Origin: Caviibacter sp963550915
GTDB lineage: Bacteria; Fusobacteriota; Fusobacteriia; Fusobacteriales; Leptotrichiaceae
Length of the DNA stretch: 64,000 nucleotides
Reading direction: 5' to 3'
Assembly: GCA_963550915.1 (NCBI GenBank)
Contig: CAUVEB010000004.1
Coordinates: 1 to 64,000 of the forward strand
The position numbers and the translations under genes were made by a program. This document shows, piece after piece, positions 7,589 to 15,169 of the stretch (its first letter is position 1; each line of letters begins with the position of its first letter). The notes below the pieces were generated by a model. The model was given only the letters and a program-made list of their open reading frames with translations. It did not search any database and had not been told where the DNA came from.

Positions 7589-8974
7589 CTAATTATTTCT
7601 TGCATTCTTATATAGCTTTTCATATTCTTTTGCTGACTTACTCCAAGAAAAATCTAATTTCATATTCTTTTTAATTAGTTCATACCATACATCTTTTTGT
7701 TCACTATATATATTATTTGCATATCTAATAACATGTAACATATCATCAGCATTAAAGTTTGTAAAACTAAATCCGTTACCTTCATTTGTAATATGATTAT
7801 ATGCAGTTACTGTATCTTTTAGTCCTCCTGTTTCTCTTACAAGTGGTATAGTTCCAAATCTCATTGCTATCATTTGTGATAGACCACATGGTTCATATCT
7901 TGATGGCATTAGAAATAAATCAGAACCTGCATATATTAGATTTGCCAATTTTTCATTATATCCTATATAAACCTTACAATTACTTGGATATTTATACGAT
8001 AGATGATTAAAGAAGTCTTCATAATATCTTGAACCTGTTCCCAGCACTATAAATTTTACATTTTCAGTCTTAATTAGTTCTTCTATTCTTGAAATAACAA
8101 GATCAAGCCCTTTCCCTTCAACAAGTCTACTTACTATTGATATTACCATGTCATCGTTATCTTCTAGTGCAAAAAATCTAAGTAGTTTCTTTTTATTCTC
8201 TCTTTTATACTCTTTTATATCTGTATTAAAAGGTATGATACCATTAGTTGTTCTTGGATTATATATATCATAGTCAATACCATTTAATACTCCATGTATC
8301 TTTATACTATTTGTTATCCATTCAAGACCTTCTGAAAAATATGGATATTTAATTTCAATAGCATATGTAGGACTTACAGTGTTTACAACATCTGCATAGC
8401 TCATACCTATTTCCATAAAGTTTAATGTGTAATTATCGTATTCATAACCTAATTTTTCAAATGAGTAGTTATTAAATCTTCCTTGATACATTAAATTGTG
8501 TATAGTATAGATTACTTTTACATTATTAAATATATCTTCATGCATATATCTTGTTTTCATAAAATATGAAAATGGTCCTGTTTGCCAATCATTACAGTGA
8601 ACTATGTCAACTTTGATATCCAATTTTTTCATAAAACGTAAAACAATTTCACAAAAATTCGCATATTGTACATCTTCATCAAGATCGCCGTATATATGTC
8701 CTCTTTCATATAAAACACGATTTTCTATAAAGTAATACGTGATATTATCGATATTATATTTTAAAAGATTATATATCTCACCTTGCATATCAATTGAATC
8801 GACATATTCAAGTCTATCTATGTCTTCAAATATTATCTTATCATACTTAGGTAATATTACAGTAACTTCATGCCCTAATTCACACATTGCTTTTGGAAGT
8901 GCATACATTACATCTGCTAATCCACCAGTTTTAATAAATGGTTGTGCCTCTGATGCTAGATACATTATTCTCAT
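7589..8974 (-). CDS. glgA: Glycogen synthase (ADP-glucose, GT5)
   Basis: A ~461-residue GT5 glycogen synthase that transfers glucose from ADP-glucose to a growing alpha-1,4-glucan. It starts MRIMYLASEAQPFIKTGGLA, with the ADP-glucose-binding KTGGL at residues ~15-19, and carries the C-terminal EPCGLSQ loop (~362) with conserved Glu, then RETGGLKDT. The length is normal. The start is put at the ATG at 8974, because AGGTGAG lies 4 nt upstream and supplies the GTG of the longer frame. It begins 10 nt after the glgC stop, so the pair is co-transcribed. No glgB, glgP or glgX gene is in the window. Confidence 0.95.
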   Translation of the reverse strand: MRIMYLASEAQPFIKTGGLADVMYALPKAMCELGHEVTVILPKYDKIIFEDIDRLEYVDSIDMQGEIYNLLKYNIDNITYYFIENRVLYERGHIYGDLDEDVQYANFCEIVLRFMKKLDIKVDIVHCNDWQTGPFSYFMKTRYMHEDIFNNVKVIYTIHNLMYQGRFNNYSFEKLGYEYDNYTLNFMEIGMSYADVVNTVSPTYAIEIKYPYFSEGLEWITNSIKIHGVLNGIDYDIYNPRTTNGIIPFNTDIKEYKRENKKKLLRFFALEDNDDMVISIVSRLVEGKGLDLVISRIEELIKTENVKFIVLGTGSRYYEDFFNHLSYKYPSNCKVYIGYNEKLANLIYAGSDLFLMPSRYEPCGLSQMIAMRFGTIPLVRETGGLKDTVTAYNHITNEGNGFSFTNFNADDMLHVIRYANNIYSEQKDVWYELIKKNMKLDFSWSKSAKEYEKLYKNARNN

Positions 8975-8983
8975 AAATCTCAC

Positions 8984-10231
8984 CTACTTTATTGTAGCTC
9001 CACTTTCAATATTAGAGCCGTTGAATATTCTTTTATTTGAAAAAATTCTTACATTACGTCCGATAATACTATTGTCTTCAACTAAGCTACCTTTTCCAAT
9101 AACACTCATACCTTTAAATAGTAAATCAGGTTTTTCCTTATTTGGACTATAGTCTTCTCCATGTCCTACAAGAGCAAATTTACCTATTATTACATTTTTG
9201 TCTATAATTGCAGTATCAATATGTGTATTTTCTGCAATATATGTATTTTCAAAGATTATACTATTTTTTATGGTAGTCCCAACTCTAACTGTTACATTCG
9301 GTCCTATAACCGAATTTTCAACACGTCCTTCAATTTTACAACCATCACATATTAGTGAATTTACTATACTACCTGTTACTCCAATTCTAACAGGAGCAGC
9401 ATTTTTAGACTTAGTATATATCTTCCAACCTTCATCATATAGATTAATACCAACTTCTTCTGATTTTTTTATTAAATCAAGATTAGCCTCATGGTATGAA
9501 TCATATGTTCCTACGTCCATCCAGTAGCCATTAAATGGACTTATGAATACTCTTTCATTAGCATTTAGCATTTCAGGTATTAAATGTTTTCCAAAGTCTA
9601 ATTCTTCTTCTTTAGCGTTTTCAATATATCTTAACAGATATTCTGTATTAAATATATATATACCCATTGAAGCTATATTACTACGAGGATTTTGTGGTTT
9701 TTCTTCAAATGAAGTTATCATATTATTACTATCAACTTCAAATATACCAAATCTTGATGCTTCTTCTATAGGTACTTCTTTAGTTGCAATTGTAAGACTT
9801 GCATTATTTTTGATATGTTCTTTTAACATCCAATCATAATTCATTTTATAAATATGATCACCTGATAAAATTAAAACATATTTAGGATTTTTACTTTTTA
9901 TAAATCTAATGTTTTGTCTTATTGCATCAGCTGTACCTTGATACCAAGATTGACCTTTTGTATTTTCATATGGTTGTAATAAGGTTACACTTGAATCTCT
10001 TCTATCTAAGTCCCAAGGCTTACCTGCTCCTATATGTTCATTTAAAGAAAGTGGTAAATATTGCGTAAGTAATGCAACATTATATATACCTGAATTACTA
10101 CAATTACTTAAAGTAAAATCAATAATTCTAAATTTACCTCCAAATGGAACACTTGGTTTAACTCTGTTTTCTGATAAAACATCAAGCCTAGAACCTCTAC
10201 CACCTGCAAGTATCATAGCTAGTACTTCCAT
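8984..10231 (-). CDS. glgC: Glucose-1-phosphate adenylyltransferase
   Basis: A 415-residue ADP-glucose pyrophosphorylase that makes ADP-glucose from ATP and glucose-1-phosphate, the committed step of glycogen synthesis. The N terminus has MILAGGRGSRLDVLSENRVKP, the nucleotide-binding signature. The sugar-phosphate region around residue 190 includes FEEKPQNPR, and the C-terminal ~120 residues form the left-handed beta-helix with hexapeptide-like repeats. The start is the ATG at 10231 (MEVLAM), 6 nt after GAGGAGG; an ATG two codons upstream touches that site. It forms an operon with glgA. Confidence 0.95.
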   Translation of the reverse strand: MEVLAMILAGGRGSRLDVLSENRVKPSVPFGGKFRIIDFTLSNCSNSGIYNVALLTQYLPLSLNEHIGAGKPWDLDRRDSSVTLLQPYENTKGQSWYQGTADAIRQNIRFIKSKNPKYVLILSGDHIYKMNYDWMLKEHIKNNASLTIATKEVPIEEASRFGIFEVDSNNMITSFEEKPQNPRSNIASMGIYIFNTEYLLRYIENAKEEELDFGKHLIPEMLNANERVFISPFNGYWMDVGTYDSYHEANLDLIKKSEEVGINLYDEGWKIYTKSKNAAPVRIGVTGSIVNSLICDGCKIEGRVENSVIGPNVTVRVGTTIKNSIIFENTYIAENTHIDTAIIDKNVIIGKFALVGHGEDYSPNKEKPDLLFKGMSVIGKGSLVEDNSIIGRNVRIFSNKRIFNGSNIESGATIK

Positions 10232-10259
10232 ACACATCCTCCTCTATTAGTTATTATAT

Positions 10260-10287
10260 ATTTTACCCCATAATTTAATATATACAA
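10260..10287 (-). promoter_or_regulatory. Candidate promoter of glgC
   Basis: -35 TTGTAT (10282-10287), a 16-bp spacer and -10 TAAAAT (10260-10265). An alternative TATAAT lies a few bases downstream, so the exact position is uncertain. Confidence 0.45.
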
Positions 10288-10329
10288 CAATATATTTAAA
10301 AATTTTGTATTAAATTATTAATATCTTAC

Positions 10330-10355
10330 AAAAAAAAGTTAGACAAGCTAACTTT
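10330..10355 (-). terminator. Terminator after methyltransferase gene
   Basis: An 8-bp stem AAAGTTAG / CTAACTTT with a 5-nt loop is followed on the minus strand by a run of T. It closes the nth-dacA-methyltransferase transcript. Confidence 0.8.
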
Positions 10356-10357
10356 AA

Positions 10358-11164
10358 TTATGATAATTTTATATATATTATTTTTACCATATGTAATTTA
10401 TCTGAAATAAACATAGATAATTTTGTTAATAAATTCATACCTTTTTTGCAAATATTAGTATATAAATCTGAACTACTAATTAATACTGCATTATCTCCAA
10501 TTTTCTTGGTAAGTTCATTTGGTTTATCAACATAAAAATACATATATGCATTTTCTTTTTTTAGTTTTTGCATATATTTTTTTGTTGCTTTCATACCAAG
10601 TTTACTTACAGCATCAAAAACTATACTTGCATTATTAAAGCTCTTAAACTTATTTAATAAGCTTAGTACCATATCTTCTGTAAAATAGTGAAATAGACCA
10701 CTTGCTATGAATAAAGTAGGTTTATCACCACATTTTTTTTTTAATTTTTCTATTACATCATCATCAAAAATTGAAGAAGAAATATATACCATATTATCTT
10801 GTTCTGGTATTATTTCTTTTCTTAAGAATATAACTTCTTCTAAATCGATTTCATACCATTTACTTTCTTTATTTCCTAATCTAAAATATGTAGTTTCAAG
10901 ACCACAACCAAGTTCAATTATATTAGAATCTTTGTTATTATCTAAAAAGTCTTTAATAACTTCATCTATTTTTTTAGATCTTATAGCACTTGCCATGAAT
11001 GTATACTGTGATTGTAGACTATATTTTAAACTTTCTTCTGGTATTTTATCTTGCAATTTTATAGACATATCATCATAAAATATATGTGGAAAATGTTTTG
11101 TAGCATATATTCTACCACCCATAGGTACATAAAGAGTTTTTGATACTTCATTTAAATTTTTCAT
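10358..11164 (-). CDS. LCM/TcmP-type class I SAM methyltransferase
   Basis: A 268-residue protein of the leucine carboxyl methyltransferase superfamily (PF04072, which includes bacterial TcmP-like O-methyltransferases). SAM-binding motif I is NIIELGCGLETTYFRL at ~82-97, followed by the acidic strand YEIDLEEV (~104-111) and FIASGLFHYF (~152-161). The N-terminal region YVPMGGRIYATK is also typical. The substrate is not predictable; relatives methylate small-molecule carboxyl or hydroxyl groups. It lies 12 nt downstream of dacA and ends at a terminator, so it is the last gene of that operon. Confidence 0.75.
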   Translation of the reverse strand: MKNLNEVSKTLYVPMGGRIYATKHFPHIFYDDMSIKLQDKIPEESLKYSLQSQYTFMASAIRSKKIDEVIKDFLDNNKDSNIIELGCGLETTYFRLGNKESKWYEIDLEEVIFLRKEIIPEQDNMVYISSSIFDDDVIEKLKKKCGDKPTLFIASGLFHYFTEDMVLSLLNKFKSFNNASIVFDAVSKLGMKATKKYMQKLKKENAYMYFYVDKPNELTKKIGDNAVLISSSDLYTNICKKGMNLLTKLSMFISDKLHMVKIIYIKLS

Positions 11165-11176
11165 AACTACTTCCTA

Positions 11177-12265
11177 TTAAAATACTTTTTTTAATATATT
11201 TAATATTATTACTTTTATTCTTTCAATTAAACTTAGTTTTGTAGTTTTTGTTTTTGCTATTATTGGTATAGTGTCAATTATTTTTCTATTTTTTGAGATA
11301 ATAACCTCACCTATTTTATCACCGACATTAACTGTACCTTCTAATTTTTCAATCTTTTCTTCTATTGAAAAGTTTGTTGTATAAAAGACAAAATCTTTTC
11401 CAAATATTGCCTCAATTTCTTTTTCTTTTGAATTTAGTACTTCAATCTTTGAATAAAATTCATCTTTTTTATATATTGTTTTAAATTGTTCACTTACATT
11501 TTTGGCAAGATTATTTTGTTCAATAAATCTTATGTTAGCACTATCATCACCTAATGTTATATTTATGATATTTGTACCATTAATATTATTTATAGCTAAC
11601 ATATTAAATTTTGATATAGAGTGAAAGCCTGTTTTTAGACCTATATTTCCATAAAATCCTAGATTCTTATTTCTACTTATATACTTATTACCATCTACTT
11701 CTATACTCTTTTTACTACTCCATTCTAGTATTCTTTTATCATTTAATGCATATTTTGCTATTTGATATAGATCTTTAGCATTTGATACATCAAGTGGCAT
11801 TTTTGTAATACTAGTAGGAAGACCTGCTGGTGTATAAAAAACAGTATTTTTTAAGCCCATTTTTCTTGCTTTTTTATTCATAAGTTCAACAAAATTATCT
11901 ATACTACCCTTACCTACATATTTTGCAACAACATATGCTGCATTATTTGCAGAATATACTAATTCTGCTTCAAGTAAGCTTCTTAAAGTATATTTTTTAT
12001 TTAAACTTACTTCTATGTGACTTCCTTTTATATCTATTGTTTCTCTATCAAAAGTTATTTCATCATCAAGTGAAATATTATTTTTATCAACTTCATCAAG
12101 TGCTACAAGTACATTCATTACCTTTGCAATTGATGCAGTTGGCCATAGTTCATCTGCATTTTTTTCAAAAAATACATCTCCATATTCACTAATACTATAG
12201 CTTGCAAATGATGTAAAGCTAATAGTAGTAATAAACATTGTAATAATTAATATATACTTTTTCAT
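11177..12265 (-). CDS. dacA: D-alanyl-D-alanine carboxypeptidase (S11, PBP5-like)
   Basis: A 362-residue serine DD-carboxypeptidase that trims the terminal D-Ala from peptidoglycan pentapeptides in the periplasm. Residues 1-21 are a signal peptide. The three penicillin-binding motifs are present: SxxK as SIAK (S45-K48), SxN as SAN (~107), and KTG in GLKTGFHS (~213). A beta-rich C-terminal domain and a final amphipathic basic segment (~345-362) fit membrane tethering as in PBP5. The ATG overlaps the nth stop (ATGA), so the two are coupled. The gene symbol is by family. Confidence 0.9.
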   Translation of the reverse strand: MKKYILIITMFITTISFTSFASYSISEYGDVFFEKNADELWPTASIAKVMNVLVALDEVDKNNISLDDEITFDRETIDIKGSHIEVSLNKKYTLRSLLEAELVYSANNAAYVVAKYVGKGSIDNFVELMNKKARKMGLKNTVFYTPAGLPTSITKMPLDVSNAKDLYQIAKYALNDKRILEWSSKKSIEVDGNKYISRNKNLGFYGNIGLKTGFHSISKFNMLAINNINGTNIINITLGDDSANIRFIEQNNLAKNVSEQFKTIYKKDEFYSKIEVLNSKEKEIEAIFGKDFVFYTTNFSIEEKIEKLEGTVNVGDKIGEVIISKNRKIIDTIPIIAKTKTTKLSLIERIKVIILNILKKVF

Positions 12266-12885
12266 TTTTTATCTCTCTTTACTAGACTACATACATCGCA
12301 TTCTAATTTTCTTTGTATGCACTTTTCTCTTCCGTGTAATATAAAATAGTGAGTTATCTTTCCATAATATTCTTTTGGAACAAGTTTCATAAGTTCCCTT
12401 TCAATTATTAATGGGTTTCTTGTGTTAACTATTCCGAGTAAATTTACTATTCTAATTACGTGAGTATCAACAACTATACCTGTACTTATACCCCATAATT
12501 CATGAAGTAGTACATTTGCAGTTTTTCTACCAACGCCTGGTAATTTTAGTAAATCGTCCATATTATGTGGTAATACTGAGTTATAATTATTTATAAGGAT
12601 TTTAGCATTCTCCTTTATATTCTTAGCCTTATTATGATAAAAACCAGTTGACATAATATATTTTTCAAGTGTATTAATATCCATATTTTCAATATCTACT
12701 GCCTCTTTTACAACCTTAAATAACTCTTTTGTAACAATATTTACTCTTTTATCCGTACATTGTGCAGATAAAATAACAGCTACCATAAGTTGAAATTCTG
12801 TTTCATAATTTAACTCAGTTTTTGGATTACCGTATCTTTTTTCTAAAATATTTATTACATACTTTAGTTTTTCTTTTTTTGTCAT
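12262..12885 (-). CDS. nth: Endonuclease III, DNA glycosylase/AP lyase, incomplete Fe-S motif
   Basis: A 207-residue HhH-GPD glycosylase that removes oxidised pyrimidines and nicks abasic sites. The helix-hairpin-helix LPGVGRKTA carries the catalytic Lys121, and VVDTHV supplies the catalytic Asp140. The C-terminal iron-sulfur loop has C189-x6-C196-x2-C199, but the fourth cysteine expected at x5 (position 205) is Asp and the protein ends two residues later. E. coli Nth has all four. The cluster may be absent or use another ligand. It is coupled to dacA downstream; AAGGAT precedes its ATG. I saw no separate promoter after the rpmA terminator. Confidence 0.9.
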   Translation of the reverse strand: MTKKEKLKYVINILEKRYGNPKTELNYETEFQLMVAVILSAQCTDKRVNIVTKELFKVVKEAVDIENMDINTLEKYIMSTGFYHNKAKNIKENAKILINNYNSVLPHNMDDLLKLPGVGRKTANVLLHELWGISTGIVVDTHVIRIVNLLGIVNTRNPLIIERELMKLVPKEYYGKITHYFILHGREKCIQRKLECDVCSLVKRDKK

Positions 12886-12902
12886 ATTTATCCTTAATTA
12901 AA

Positions 12903-12922
12903 TACGAGCCATAAGGCTCGTA
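12903..12922 (-). terminator. Hairpin after rpmA
   Basis: An 8-bp GC-containing perfect stem TACGAGCC / GGCTCGTA with loop ATAA follows the rpmA stop. The downstream minus-strand tract is TTTAATTAA, so termination may be partial and could let nth be read through. Confidence 0.65.
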
Positions 12923-12928
12923 CTTTAT

Positions 12929-13213
12929 TTATTTTGATTCATATATACTTACTCTTTTTTTACCTTTTCCAAATGATTCAAATTTTACATAACCATCTAT
13001 AAGTGCAAATAAAGTATAATCTTTACCTAATCCCATATTAGCTCCTGGATGGAATTTAGTTCCTCTTTGTCTAACTATTATATTTCCAGCTTTAACTATT
13101 TCACCGTCATATTTTTTAACTCCTAAATATTTAGGATTTGAGTCTCTACCATTTCTAGTAGACCCTTGACCTTTTTTTGAGGCAAATAGTTGTAGGTTTA
13201 ACTTTAATAACAT
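12929..13213 (-). CDS. rpmA: 50S ribosomal protein L27 with cleavable leader
   Basis: A ~94-residue L27. The N terminus MLLKLNLQLFA/SKKG is the leader that the Prp protease removes in Firmicutes and Fusobacteria, exposing the tail that reaches the peptidyl-transferase centre. The body has GSTRNGRDSNPKYLGVK and RQRGTKFHPG, both diagnostic. The start is the ATG at 13213, 6 nt after GGAGGT; the ATG two codons earlier overlaps the prp stop and is too close to that site. It is the third gene of rplU-prp-rpmA and ends at a hairpin. Confidence 0.95.
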   Translation of the reverse strand: MLLKLNLQLFASKKGQGSTRNGRDSNPKYLGVKKYDGEIVKAGNIIVRQRGTKFHPGANMGLGKDYTLFALIDGYVKFESFGKGKKRVSIYESK

Positions 13214-13215
13214 TT

Positions 13216-13533
13216 TCATACCTCCATTACTTTAAAATTTATATTTTTTGGATATTGCTTACTTAATTCTTCTAAGAAAACATAATACGAATTAATTAAA
13301 ACACTTAATTTATCATTAACTATATTTTCAAAATTACAATATGTATATCCCTCATCAACTGTATAATCAACTTTAAGTTTTAGTATCTCAAGTATACCAT
13401 TTACAGTCATAAGTGTCGTTGATGAAACTGCAGAACATACAATATCAGTACCATATCCACTTAATTTTGAATGACCTTTTATTTCAAATGAAATAAAGCT
13501 GTCATTTTTCTTTTTAAAAAGAATTTTTATCAT
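13216..13533 (-). CDS. prp: Ribosomal-processing cysteine protease Prp
   Basis: A 105-residue YsxB/Prp family protease that cuts the N-terminal leader of L27. The catalytic pair is His21 in IKGHSKLSGYG and Cys33 in DIVCSAVS. It lies between rplU and rpmA, the standard position in lineages with a leader-bearing L27, and its substrate gene next door carries the expected LNLQLFA/SKKG site. AAAAGG precedes the ATG. Translation of rpmA is likely coupled to its end. Confidence 0.93.
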   Translation of the reverse strand: MIKILFKKKNDSFISFEIKGHSKLSGYGTDIVCSAVSSTTLMTVNGILEILKLKVDYTVDEGYTYCNFENIVNDKLSVLINSYYVFLEELSKQYPKNINFKVMEV

Positions 13534-13538
13534 TCTTA

Positions 13539-13835
13539 TTAACCTTTTATTTCTTTTATTTCAATTAAAGTATATTGTTGTCTATGACCTTTTTTTCTGT
13601 AGTATGTCTTTTTGTTATATTTAAAGTTGATAACCTTTTTTAATTTATCATGTGCCTTAACAGTTGCTACTACTTGTGCTCCTTCTACAAATGGATTTCC
13701 AATTTTTCCATCTAACATTAACACTTCGTTTATTACAACATCTGAATCTAATTCAGCGGCTAATTTTTCAACTTTTAATACTGATCCAACTTCTACTTTG
13801 TATTGTTTTCCACCAGTTTTTATTACTGCAAACAT
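13539..13835 (-). CDS. rplU: 50S ribosomal protein L21
   Basis: A 98-residue L21 that binds 23S rRNA domain II. It begins MFAVIKTGGKQYKVEVGS, the family signature, and ends with the basic KKTYYRKKGHRQQYTLIEI. GGAGGTG stands 7 nt before the ATG. It heads the rplU-prp-rpmA operon behind a strong promoter and a structured leader that resembles the known L21 leader, which suggests feedback control by L21. Confidence 0.97.
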   Translation of the reverse strand: MFAVIKTGGKQYKVEVGSVLKVEKLAAELDSDVVINEVLMLDGKIGNPFVEGAQVVATVKAHDKLKKVINFKYNKKTYYRKKGHRQQYTLIEIKEIKG

Positions 13836-13857
13836 TTATGTTCACCTCCGAAATATT

Positions 13858-13900
13858 TATAACGCTGTTATAGGTATTAGCGACCTACACCATGCACCCT
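13858..13900 (-). ncRNA. L21-leader-like structured 5' UTR
   Basis: The leader RNA holds two adjacent hairpins: TAGGT / ACCTA (13871-13887) with loop CGCTAAT, and TATAAC / GTTATA (13858-13872) with loop AGC. The first loop (CGCT) is complementary to the second loop plus its closing base (AGCG), so a kissing or pseudoknot fold is possible. The stretch AGGGTGCATGG at the predicted 5' end resembles the Rfam L21 leader as I remember it. The fold is read by eye; the homology is an inference. Confidence 0.65.
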
Positions 13901-13903
13901 ATT

Positions 13904-13932
13904 AGTTTAACATATTACAATATTTTTGTCAA
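13904..13932 (-). promoter_or_regulatory. Promoter of rplU-prp-rpmA
   Basis: -35 TTGACA (13927-13932), a 17-bp spacer and -10 TAAACT (13904-13909). The -35 is a perfect consensus. The start site is predicted near 13897, so the transcript begins with the structured leader. Confidence 0.8.
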
Positions 13933-13935
13933 ACT

Positions 13936-14541
13936 TTATTTAGGTAAATTTAGCTTATATTTTATCACTATTAATCTTATAGTAAGTATTAGTGTAAAGA
14001 TAATGATCGAAGTTATAAATTCATTATTTAATAGTAACACTAAGAAATAGTATAATATAGCACCAAAAAAACATAATACTGCATATACATCTTCTTTTAA
14101 TACTATAGGTATTTCAGAGCATAGTACATCTCTTAATACCCCTCCACCTACTCCTGTAATAGTTGATATTATTGCAACTGAAATAAGGGACTGATTATTA
14201 TCCATAGCAATTTTTGCACCGATTATAGTGAAAATTGCAAGCCCTATTGCATCAAGTATAAGTAATTTTGTATTATACTTACTAATTATTTCTTTTTTCT
14301 TTGTTACAATAAATAAGATAACGGCAACTATAGTTGCAAGGTATATATCATGTGGATGTGATAGTATAAATGGAACTTTATTTAACATTACATCACGTAT
14401 AATACCACCACCTACTGATGTTATTACTGATAAAACTATTATACCTAATATGTCTAATTTATACTTAAAACCTTTAAATGATCCTGATGCTGCAAATGCT
14501 ATAATCCCCATAAAATTTGCAATCATTGTAAAATTATTCAT
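13936..14541 (-). CDS. TRIC-family (UPF0126, YicG-like) membrane protein
   Basis: A 201-residue, seven-helix protein made of two repeated halves. Each half has a glycine-rich motif followed by Arg-Asp: VGGGIIRDV (~43-51) and VGGGVLRDV (~130-138), the mark of the bacterial TRIC-like PF03458 family, thought to be trimeric cation channels. Its start lies 2 nt after the upstream exonuclease stop, so it is the third gene of the lepA operon. Its stop lies just upstream of the rplU promoter. The physiological ion is unknown here. Confidence 0.8.
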   Translation of the reverse strand: MNNFTMIANFMGIIAFAASGSFKGFKYKLDILGIIVLSVITSVGGGIIRDVMLNKVPFILSHPHDIYLATIVAVILFIVTKKKEIISKYNTKLLILDAIGLAIFTIIGAKIAMDNNQSLISVAIISTITGVGGGVLRDVLCSEIPIVLKEDVYAVLCFFGAILYYFLVLLLNNEFITSIIIFTLILTIRLIVIKYKLNLPK

Positions 14542-14543
14542 AT

Positions 14544-15161
14544 TTACCTACCAAATTTTGTATCTACATCATTACATACAAATTCTAATATTCTTTTTTT
14601 AGTTATTTCATTTTTAGTCATTTTATAAAATACTCTTCCCATTATTATGACATCATATATACTTTGATGTAGTTCATCATCATCAAGTGGTACATTATAG
14701 TGTCTTGCACATTCATTTAATTTAGGCCATTTATATCCTAAATAATTTTCACTTGGTATCTTAACTATATCTATATTTTCTATCATAGTATCAAATTGTA
14801 CCGGAAGTATAAATGGTATAAATGATCTATCAAATTTAATATTATGTGCTATAAAATGTCTTGCACCATCACAAAAATCAACAAAACTTTGTATATCTTC
14901 TTTAAATGTTCTAGCGTAATTGATGTCTGACTTTGATCTTCTAATCGCTATTTCTTCATCGTTTAGACCATTCACGCTAATTGCACCATAATTTATTTCT
15001 TCTCCTTCATTTCTATAATAAAATCTATCATATTCTCCCATTTTAAACATTTCATTTGTTGTAGGATCATATAAAATTTTCATTGCAGAAATTGAAAGTA
15101 CTGATGAACCTTTTAAACCGTTTGTTTCAACATCAAAGAATATTAATTTTACCTTATCCAT
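14544..15161 (-). CDS. DnaQ-like 3'-5' exonuclease (DEDDh)
   Basis: A 205-residue RNase T/DNA polymerase III epsilon-like exonuclease. The DEDD residues are visible: Asp and Glu in FFDVETNG (~8-15), Asp in AHNIKFDRSF (~104-113), and the His...Asp pair in LHQSIYDVI (~171-179), which makes it the DEDDh type. No polymerase or other domain is attached, so it is a stand-alone exonuclease of unknown substrate (DNA repair or RNA trimming). It lies 8 nt after lepA and 2 nt before the TRIC-like gene, in one operon. Confidence 0.8.
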   Translation of the reverse strand: MDKVKLIFFDVETNGLKGSSVLSISAMKILYDPTTNEMFKMGEYDRFYYRNEGEEINYGAISVNGLNDEEIAIRRSKSDINYARTFKEDIQSFVDFCDGARHFIAHNIKFDRSFIPFILPVQFDTMIENIDIVKIPSENYLGYKWPKLNECARHYNVPLDDDELHQSIYDVIIMGRVFYKMTKNEITKKRILEFVCNDVDTKFGR

Positions 15162-15169
15162 TATTACCT

